From contig JBEKVM010000005.1 of assembly GCA_049513975.1 (NCBI GenBank), forward strand, positions 1-64,000: DNA of 64,000 nucleotides, in the 5' to 3' direction. The notes beneath the pieces were generated by a model. The model was given only the letters and a program-made list of their open reading frames with translations. It ran no database searches and was not told where the DNA came from. Positions 33,486-40,406 of the stretch are shown in pieces; positions within the stretch are counted from its first letter, which is position 1; the number at the start of each line of letters is the position of its first letter. A program made the translations under genes and the position numbers. This stretch comes from JBEKOF01 sp049513975. GTDB taxonomy: Bacteria > Verrucomicrobiota > Verrucomicrobiia > Limisphaerales > Palsa-1400.

Positions 33486-35480
33486 TCAAAACTGGGCGCT
33501 GAGCGCAAAAGAAACGCGGAGCTGGCCCGATTCCGAGTTCGGCGTGTTCAAGATCGGCCAGGCGAATAACAAATGTCCCTCGACAGTCGGGCCGAGCGAG
33601 AAGGCCCCGCCGATGCCCACCCCGCTCAACGGGGTGTTTCCCGGCCGCCCAATCGCATGCAAAAGGTAGGTATCCGCGTAATCAAAGAAGGCCGAGGCGC
33701 GCACCGTCAGCGGATAGCCCGTTCCCGCGCCGACATAGCCGATCCGGTGCGACGGCGTTTTCAATTCGCTGGTGATGCGCCAGCCCATGTCGCCCAGCAC
33801 TTCGCCTTCCCGGTACCCTCTCACCCCGTTGATGCCTCCCACCCCAAATTGCTCGTTGCTGATCAACGGTTCGCTGGCCCATTGCCCGTCCGCCCGCAAC
33901 GCCAGCTTCCATTCCCCTTGGATCGCCTGCTCCCGCGCCACATTGGCGCCTACAATATGCCAATAGCCGCTGGCCTGCGGCGACTCCGCCAGGGCCTGCA
34001 AGTTGCTCTTGCCGTTGGAATACAACAGATTGGCGCTGTAATTCAGCCCGAAACTCGTGCTCCCATACTTGTCCGGCAATTCCCCGTCCCAGCGCAATGT
34101 GAAAGGCAGATAATCCACGGACCGGGCTGAGGCTGGAACCCGGGAAAACGTCGTGAACGTATTGGTGATCAGAACGCCGTTGATGGACTGGACTTGGGTG
34201 TGAAGAAATTCATTGGTGGAAAAACTCGAAATGTTGTACATTTTGTAATCAAATCCCGCCTGAATATGCGACCGCAGTCCATTAAAGTCAGGCAGCGGTT
34301 TGGAGAGACGAAATCCCGCCGCTTGGTTGATGGTCAGGCTCTGATTATCGGTGACCTGGTTGATCAAATTGCTGCCTGTGCTCACCGCCTTCGGCGTGGT
34401 GGCTGTCACCCCCGAATCAATCGTCGAGCGGCTGGCATAGACATTCAATTCCGTCGTTCCCGTCGGGGGGGGCAGTTCAAACCTTCTCGTCGCCTCGTTA
34501 TACCCGAAACTGGAAGGATGGCCCGCCATCTCCTCCGCCACCGATTCCGGCGCCGAGAGCGGCATCCGGTAAAACGCGCTATAATTGGCCACCAGCGGCC
34601 GGTCATAAAATTCCCATTGGTTTCCGTCCTTGTAAGCTTCCTGGGAAAAGGAGTACTGCACCCCCAGCGCCTGGTCCAACTGCCACAGATTGTTATACAC
34701 CGCCGAACTGTTCAACCTCATTTCCGGCGTGCCGGGTGCGCTTTGATTGTTCGCCTCAATCTTGACATGGAGGGGAAAACGATCCCGCACCCCCAGCACC
34801 AGCGCGCTCGTGTTCACGTCCGGCCCCTCCTGGATTTCCGGGAATATCTGCCGGTCTTGATTGGCGTTGGCCCGGTCCAGCTCCGGTTGGAACACTTTGC
34901 TGTTCAAATAGATGTTCGTCTTCAAGCTCGGCAGCGCCCGCATCACATTGTTGGAACTGTAGTAACGGTTCCCCTTGACCACGATTTCCACCAGGCGCCC
35001 TTCAAAGACCTGGATTTTGAAAATATTGTTGGTGATCCGCTGTTGCGGAATGGTCACTTTGATCGTGTCATAACCGCGTGCGTGATACTCCGCCTGCAAC
35101 TCCTTGATCCCGCTGGAGACGTCCTCAAATCCGACGTTCGTCCCGGTATGCCGGCCAAAGATGGCCTGAACGGTTTCCTGCGGCAGCAGGGTGTTGCCCA
35201 GCACTTCGTAGCCGTCCACCACAAAGTGGGGCATGGCGTTGGTCGTCGCGCCCGCCGTGGAATTGGTGCCGGCGGCCGGCGGGGTGGCGCTCTGCGACGC
35301 CTGCGGCGGGGCCGCGGCAACAGGCCAAGCCATCCCGAAAACCAGGCTGGCGGCGGCGAGCCGGAAAACCGCCCGGCCTCTTCTCCAGGAAAACGGGCGC
35401 AACCGCCCGCCGACAGGCTTCGCGCATTCTCTCAATCCGCCATCCGCAATCCGCAATCCGCAATTAAAACTCAACCTCAT
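33486..35480 (-). CDS. Two-partner secretion outer-membrane transporter (TpsB, ShlB/FhaC family)
   Basis: This 664-residue Omp85-superfamily porin exports TpsA. A long signal region (hydrophobic core at about 40-57, AVFRLAAASLVFGMAWPVAA) is followed by a POTRA domain at about 84-165 (HFVVDGYEVLGNTLLPQETV, GYDTIKVTIPQQ). A 16-strand barrel ends in LRVSFALSAQF with the terminal Phe used for BAM recognition. The loop-6 motif VRGY is present in GGINGVRGYREGE. The ATG at 35478-35480 overlaps the TGA of the AraC gene (ATGA), which decides the start even though the first 20 codons come from low-complexity aatccgc text. Confidence 0.9.
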   Translation of the reverse strand: MRLSFNCGLRIADGGLRECAKPVGGRLRPFSWRRGRAVFRLAAASLVFGMAWPVAAAPPQASQSATPPAAGTNSTAGATTNAMPHFVVDGYEVLGNTLLPQETVQAIFGRHTGTNVGFEDVSSGIKELQAEYHARGYDTIKVTIPQQRITNNIFKIQVFEGRLVEIVVKGNRYYSSNNVMRALPSLKTNIYLNSKVFQPELDRANANQDRQIFPEIQEGPDVNTSALVLGVRDRFPLHVKIEANNQSAPGTPEMRLNSSAVYNNLWQLDQALGVQYSFSQEAYKDGNQWEFYDRPLVANYSAFYRMPLSAPESVAEEMAGHPSSFGYNEATRRFELPPPTGTTELNVYASRSTIDSGVTATTPKAVSTGSNLINQVTDNQSLTINQAAGFRLSKPLPDFNGLRSHIQAGFDYKMYNISSFSTNEFLHTQVQSINGVLITNTFTTFSRVPASARSVDYLPFTLRWDGELPDKYGSTSFGLNYSANLLYSNGKSNLQALAESPQASGYWHIVGANVAREQAIQGEWKLALRADGQWASEPLISNEQFGVGGINGVRGYREGEVLGDMGWRITSELKTPSHRIGYVGAGTGYPLTVRASAFFDYADTYLLHAIGRPGNTPLSGVGIGGAFSLGPTVEGHLLFAWPILNTPNSESGQLRVSFALSAQF

Positions 35481-36340
35481 ACCGACAGCCACCGCGCGTG
35501 CTTCCGTCCTCCAGGGCTGCTTTGGGCGTGCTGCTGCCGCCATTTTCCGGGGCTGACCCCAAATCGTTTCTTAAACAACAGGCTGAAAAGACTGTTGGAC
35601 TGGTAGCCGCTGGTCAGCGCCACCTCCACCACTTTGGCGTTGGAGTTGGCCAGCATCTCGCAGGCCTTGACCAGCCGCAATTCCGTTTGTTTCTCGCGAA
35701 ACGAGGCCCCCACCTCCGCCCGGAACAGCCGGCTCAGATGCCGCGGACTGCAACACATCTTCGGCGCCAGCTCCGTCAGCGAAAGCTCCACAAATTCCGA
35801 GGCCGCCATTTGGTTGAGCAACCGTCTCAAGCGGCCGCGCCCGTCCACTTCCCGCGCCCCCTCCGCCGGCTGCTCCTCGAATTCCGTGCCGAACAAATCC
35901 GCAAAAAGCTGCAGCAATTGCAGCCGCGCCGCCAGATTGGAGGCGCTGTAATTAAGGCAAAGCTTTTTGAACCGTTCCGCCACCGCATGCTCCGGCCCCA
36001 GCACCCGCACCGCCCCCTCTTCCGCCGACGCGGCCGTTTTGAACGAGTGCTGCTCGCGCAAGCTCAGCAGACCGGTCAGTTTCTCCGGTTCCAGGTAAAA
36101 AAATGCGATTTCCACTCCGCTCAACTGGCTGGCGCACAACCCGCCCCGGGTGGCCCGGGTCAGCACCAGCGCCGACCCCGCCGGTATTTCCCGCGCCCCG
36201 CCCGGTTCCTGCCAATAACAAATCCCGCTCTTAACCTGCAGGAAGCACCAGCCGCGGAATTGAGGCATCCACTCCCCGCCCTCGGGCAGCTTCCGCTCGT
36301 GGATCATTAAATGCGGCTCAAACAGAGGTTTCGTTCTCAT
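35477..36340 (-). CDS. AraC-family transcriptional regulator
   Basis: This protein of about 287 residues has an N-terminal cupin-like sensor (PQFRGWCFLQVKSGICYW, a GSALVLTRATRGG strand) and a C-terminal double helix-turn-helix: ELAPKMCCSPRHLSRLFRAE and VALTSGYQSNSLFSLLFKKR, ending FGVSPGKWRQQH. These are the canonical AraC/XylS signatures. The start is uncertain. The ATG at 36340 has AGAGG two bases upstream, and ATGs at 36364 and 36382 are possible. Its stop overlaps the tpsB start by four bases, so regulator and secretion porin are on one message, suggesting that it controls this locus. Confidence 0.9.
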   Translation of the reverse strand: MRTKPLFEPHLMIHERKLPEGGEWMPQFRGWCFLQVKSGICYWQEPGGAREIPAGSALVLTRATRGGLCASQLSGVEIAFFYLEPEKLTGLLSLREQHSFKTAASAEEGAVRVLGPEHAVAERFKKLCLNYSASNLAARLQLLQLFADLFGTEFEEQPAEGAREVDGRGRLRRLLNQMAASEFVELSLTELAPKMCCSPRHLSRLFRAEVGASFREKQTELRLVKACEMLANSNAKVVEVALTSGYQSNSLFSLLFKKRFGVSPGKWRQQHAQSSPGGRKHARWLSV

Positions 36341-36572
36341 GCCCTCTGAGATTGGCAGCGGCATATTACAAAAGACCGTCAACTTTGTTACGATTGCGAA
36401 ACGATTGTCGCACCGGAAAACGCCTCCGTCTTGGGCGGCAGGGCGGGCGCTCCGCCTCCTTCGCCCTGGCCTTGGCGACGGCGCATGCCCGCCAAGAGCG
36501 TGTCCGTGTTTGTCCGTGCCTTTCCTATCCCTCCCCTGCCTCCCATATTTCCCGTGATGCAGAATGGGAACG

Positions 36573-38390
36573 CTACGGGCCGCGCAGCCAGTCTTTCAGG
36601 ATGGCCGCTTGCAGGGCAGTGGGATGGGGCTGCGGAGTGATGGCGAAGGTGGAATTGCCCATCTTTCGGCCCAAAGTTATCTTCGCGGTGTGCGCTGCGC
36701 CGGCGCGGGAATAGACCACTTCAATCTCGTCGCCCGGCTTCCTGGCATCCAGCAGTTGGCTGAAGGACGCGGCATTGACCGCCGCGCCGTCGGCCGTGAC
36801 GATTTCGTCCTGCGCCAGAAGGCCGGCCTGGGCGGCGGAGGAAAGCGGTTCCACGGCGGTGACGGTGAGCTTGCCGTTGTTGTCGCGCACCATCGCGCCA
36901 AAAGCGCCGCCGGGCAGTTCCTTGGGCATCACAATGTCCAGGCCCGCGTAGTCAAAATACTTGGGATAATCCACCGGCTTGGTCGTGTAGGCGCAGTCGA
37001 ACTCCTCGTCCAGCCTGGCCCCGGCCATGCGCTCGCACATCCCGCGAAATTCCTGGTCGGTGAAGCCGCGCTTCTTTTCCTGGTAATACTCCTTGTAGAG
37101 GCCGCGCATGACGTCATCGAGGGACTTTTTGTTTTGCGACTCATGCCGGATCTTCAAGTCGAGCACGGTGGCGACCAGGTTCCCTTTGTCGTAATAGCTG
37201 ACCGTCAGCCTGGGACCGCCGCGGTTGGCGCCGCCGGAACGCTGGTCCCATTGCTTCCAGCTCGCCTCCGCCACCGACTGATAAAGATGGCCGGGGCTGT
37301 TTTCGTAGCTGGCGATGGCGCCGGACAACCCGGGAAAACCTCGCGCGCCGCCCGTGCCGTTCAACACATCCTCCACCTCCAGCAGGCCGGCGCGGCGCAG
37401 CACGATCCAGGCGTAATAGTCGGTGAACCCCTCGGAAACCCACAGCATTTTAGTCCGGTTCTCGTGCTCGTAATCAAACGGGCCCAGCGCGATGGGCCGG
37501 ATGCGCTTGACGTTGTAATTATGAAAATACTCGTGCGCTACGAAACTCAGCCAATGCTTGTTCCTCATCGGGTTGCCCACGTCCGCCCCGGTGAACGGCA
37601 GCGTCGTTTCATCCAGATGCTCGATGCCGGCGTTGCGGCCGGCCACGATGAAGGTGTAATGCTTGTAGCCAATGTCCCCCATCAGCGTCGTGGCCGATTC
37701 CACCATGCGCTTGAGGTCGGTGACGAATTTCTCGCGGTCAAACTGGCCCAGGTTCAGGCCGTCGAATTCGTGGTGGATGCCCCGCACCTCAAACGGCACG
37801 ACCTCCAGCTTGCCCAGCAATGTCGGGCAGTCATACAGAATGTCGAAGTCCGGCGCGTAAAAAGTATTGCTCCGGCCGGCAACAGGGTCCAGCCCGGTGG
37901 CGATGGTCGTCCAGCCTTCCTTGGGTTTTATCGTCACCGTGACGGGGTGCAGGATTTGGCCGTCCAGGTGCATGTAGGTGTCGGTGGGCGCGATGAAGCC
38001 GCTGTTCTCGCTCAAGCTGGTTTGGGAAGCCGCCTGCCCGGGGATGACATCGTAACGGACGGTGACAGTGGCCGCGCCGCCGGATTGGACCCGCCAGGTG
38101 TTGGTGTCGGCCTTGGTCCACGCCAGCGGGTGCCCCGCCGCGTCCAGAGCGGTGAAATTGGTGACGTTTTTGGCGTAGTTCATCATCTGGTAAGCTCCTG
38201 GCATCCAGGCCGGCATGATGAAATCATGCATCCCGCCTTTCAGCCCGTCGCAATGGAATTCGACATGGCAAAGCCGGTCGGCGGGATGTTCCAGGGAGAC
38301 GACGAACGACAAGGTTTCCGGCGGCGGCCGGACGAACGGCGCGCAGGAGGTCAAGGCCAACGCCGTCAATAATATGAATGCGCGTTTCAT
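36573..38390 (-). CDS. M61 family metallopeptidase with PDZ domain, lipoprotein (copy 1)
   Basis: This protein (605 aa) has a lipoprotein signal (MKRAFILLTALALTSC, Cys16). The M61 N-terminal beta domain is followed by a gluzincin catalytic domain with the zinc motif HEYFH (His286, Glu287, His290) and the downstream glutamate in LWVSEGFTDYYAW. A C-terminal PDZ domain (about 500-590) includes LDIVMPKELPGGAFGAMVRD and AGLLAQDEIVTADG. M61 enzymes are glycyl-type aminopeptidases, and periplasmic lipoprotein forms are widespread. The start is the ATG at 38390; the frame upstream has no signal peptide. It is a tandem duplicate of the next gene, 80 bp away. Confidence 0.92.
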   Translation of the reverse strand: MKRAFILLTALALTSCAPFVRPPPETLSFVVSLEHPADRLCHVEFHCDGLKGGMHDFIMPAWMPGAYQMMNYAKNVTNFTALDAAGHPLAWTKADTNTWRVQSGGAATVTVRYDVIPGQAASQTSLSENSGFIAPTDTYMHLDGQILHPVTVTIKPKEGWTTIATGLDPVAGRSNTFYAPDFDILYDCPTLLGKLEVVPFEVRGIHHEFDGLNLGQFDREKFVTDLKRMVESATTLMGDIGYKHYTFIVAGRNAGIEHLDETTLPFTGADVGNPMRNKHWLSFVAHEYFHNYNVKRIRPIALGPFDYEHENRTKMLWVSEGFTDYYAWIVLRRAGLLEVEDVLNGTGGARGFPGLSGAIASYENSPGHLYQSVAEASWKQWDQRSGGANRGGPRLTVSYYDKGNLVATVLDLKIRHESQNKKSLDDVMRGLYKEYYQEKKRGFTDQEFRGMCERMAGARLDEEFDCAYTTKPVDYPKYFDYAGLDIVMPKELPGGAFGAMVRDNNGKLTVTAVEPLSSAAQAGLLAQDEIVTADGAAVNAASFSQLLDARKPGDEIEVVYSRAGAAHTAKITLGRKMGNSTFAITPQPHPTALQAAILKDWLRGP

Positions 38391-38470
38391 GTTCTGATAG
38401 TACGGATGGGGAATCCGTTGGCAAGGCATTCGCGGCCTCGCCTGGTTGTGTCGCTTGCAGCCTCTTGGCG

Positions 38471-40291
38471 CTACGGGCCGCGCAGCCAGTCTTTCAGGAT
38501 GGCCGCTTGCAGCGCGGTGGGTTGGGGCTGCGGGGTGATGGCGAAGGTGGAATCGCCCATCTTTCGGCCCAACGCGATCTTCGCGGTGTGCGTTGCGCCG
38601 GCGCGGGAATAGACCACTTCAATCGCGTCGCCCGGCTTCTTGGCATCCAGCAGTTGGCTGAAGGACGCGGCATTGACCGCCGCGCCGTCGGCGGTGACGA
38701 TTTCATCCTGCGCGAGAAGGCCGGCTTGGGCGGAGGAGGAAAGGGGTTCCACGGCGGTGACGGTGAGCTTGCCGTTGTTGTCGCGCACCATCGCGCCTAA
38801 AGCGCCGCCGGGCAGTTCCTTGGGCATCACAATGTCCAGGCCGGCATAGTCGAAATACTTGGGATAGTCCACCGGCTTGGTCGTGTAGGCGTAGTCGAAC
38901 TCCTCGTCCAGCGTGGCCCCGGCCATGCGCTCGCACATCCCGCGAAATTCCTGGTCGGTGAAGCCGCACTTCTTTTCCTGGTAATACTCCTTGTAGAGGC
39001 CGCGCATGACGTCATCGAGCGACTTTTTGTTTTGCGACTCATGCCGGATTTTCAAGTCGAGCAAGGTGGCCAGCACGGGGCCTTTGTCATAATAGCTGAT
39101 GGTCAGCCGGGGGCCGCCGCGGTTGGAGCCGCCGAAGGAAGGCTGGTCCCATTCATTCCAGCTCGCCTCCGCCGCCGTCTGGTAAAGATGGCCGGGCGAG
39201 TTCTCGTAGGCGGCGATGGACAGGGACAAACCGCGAAAGCCCCGGTCCCCGCCCGATCCGTTCAACACGTCCTCCACCTCCAGCAGGCCGGCGCGGCGCA
39301 GGATGATCCATTCGTAATAGACGGTGAAGCCTTCGGAAACCCAGAGCATTTTGGTCCGGTTTTCGTGCTCGTAATCAAACGGGCCCAGCGCGATGGGCCG
39401 GATGCGCTTGACGTTGTAAAGATGAAAATACTCGTGCGCCACGAAACTCAGCCATCGCTTGTTCCGCGCCGGCGTGGACACGTCCGCGCTGCTAAATGGG
39501 AGCGTTGTTTCATCCAGATGCTCGATGCCGCCGCCGCGGCCGCTGACGATGAACGTATAATGTTTGTAAGGAATATCCCCCATCAATGTCGTGGCCGATT
39601 CCACCATGCGCTTGAGGTCGCTGACGAATTTCCCCCGGTCAAAGTCACCCAGGTTCAGGCCGTCGAATTCGTGGTGGATGCCCCGCACTTCAAACGGCAC
39701 CACCTCCAGCTTGCCCAGCAACGTCGGGCAGTCATACAGAATATCGAAGTTCGGCGCGTAAAAGGTGTTGCTCCGGCCGGCAACCGGGTCCAGGCCGGTG
39801 GCGATGGTGGTCCAGCCTTCCTTGGGCTTTAGGGTGACGGTCACTGGGTGCAGGATTTGGCCGTCCAGATGCATGTAGGTGCCGGTGGGCGCGAGGTAGG
39901 CGCTGGCCTCGCTCAAGCTGCTCTGGAAAATCGCCTGGCCGGCGATGACATCGTAGCTCACCGTGAGGACGGCGCCGCCGCCGGATTGGACCCGCCAGGT
40001 GTTGCTGTCGGTCTTGGCCCACTCCAGCGCGCGGCCCGCGCCGTCCCGGGCGGTGAAATTGGTGACGTTTTTGGCGTAGTTCATCATCCGGTAATACCCG
40101 GGCGTCCAGGCCGGCATGATGAAGTCGTGCGTCCCGCTTTTCAGCCCGTCGCAATGAAAATCCACGTGACAAAGCCTGTCGGCGGGATGTTCCAGCGAGA
40201 CGACGAACGACAAGGTTTCCGGCGGCGGCCGGACGAACGGCGCGCAGGAGGTCAAGGCCAATGCCGTCAATACTAGGAATATGCTCTTCAT
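38471..40291 (-). CDS. M61 family metallopeptidase with PDZ domain, lipoprotein (copy 2)
   Basis: This 606-residue paralogue of the neighbouring gene shares its whole architecture: lipobox ALALTSC (Cys16), HEYFH at the same position (His286-His290), SEGFTVYYEW and the PDZ domain. The two proteins differ at scattered sites over their length (for example Tyr/Asn in the zinc-helix flank, HEYFHLYNV versus HEYFHNYNV, and a 1-residue indel near SFGGSNRG). The 3' ends are almost identical at DNA level (ctacgggccgcgcagccagt at both). It was placed at 40291 because the ATG precedes the lipoprotein signal. It probably arose by recent tandem duplication; both copies keep all catalytic residues. Confidence 0.92.
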   Translation of the reverse strand: MKSIFLVLTALALTSCAPFVRPPPETLSFVVSLEHPADRLCHVDFHCDGLKSGTHDFIMPAWTPGYYRMMNYAKNVTNFTARDGAGRALEWAKTDSNTWRVQSGGGAVLTVSYDVIAGQAIFQSSLSEASAYLAPTGTYMHLDGQILHPVTVTLKPKEGWTTIATGLDPVAGRSNTFYAPNFDILYDCPTLLGKLEVVPFEVRGIHHEFDGLNLGDFDRGKFVSDLKRMVESATTLMGDIPYKHYTFIVSGRGGGIEHLDETTLPFSSADVSTPARNKRWLSFVAHEYFHLYNVKRIRPIALGPFDYEHENRTKMLWVSEGFTVYYEWIILRRAGLLEVEDVLNGSGGDRGFRGLSLSIAAYENSPGHLYQTAAEASWNEWDQPSFGGSNRGGPRLTISYYDKGPVLATLLDLKIRHESQNKKSLDDVMRGLYKEYYQEKKCGFTDQEFRGMCERMAGATLDEEFDYAYTTKPVDYPKYFDYAGLDIVMPKELPGGALGAMVRDNNGKLTVTAVEPLSSSAQAGLLAQDEIVTADGAAVNAASFSQLLDAKKPGDAIEVVYSRAGATHTAKIALGRKMGDSTFAITPQPQPTALQAAILKDWLRGP

Positions 40292-40330
40292 AAAATCAGG
40301 CCCCGCCTCCGCCGCCGCTCCATTCGGAGC

Positions 40331-40398
40331 TGTAGCGGCGGTCTGTGCGCCGCAAATCCGCGCCTTTTGATTTGCGACGGTCACAGACCGCCGCTACA
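40331..40398. repeat. Long hairpin with perfect 17-bp stem
   Basis: TGTAGCGGCGGTCTGTG (40331-40347) pairs exactly with CACAGACCGCCGCTACA (40382-40398). A second inner stem is formed by CCGCAAATC and GATTTGCG. It lies between the M61 gene and the GH127 gene, both on the minus strand, 9 bp after the GH127 stop. It could stabilise or end the GH127 transcript, but no T-run follows. It resembles other dispersed intergenic palindromes. Confidence 0.55.
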
Positions 40399-40406
40399 AG
40401 AGTCAT

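Noticed and set aside
33341..33508. Longer TpsA N-terminus starting at 33508
   Set aside because: The added residues are translated from a dispersed palindromic repeat and overlap the tpsB end; the signal peptide begins at 33340.
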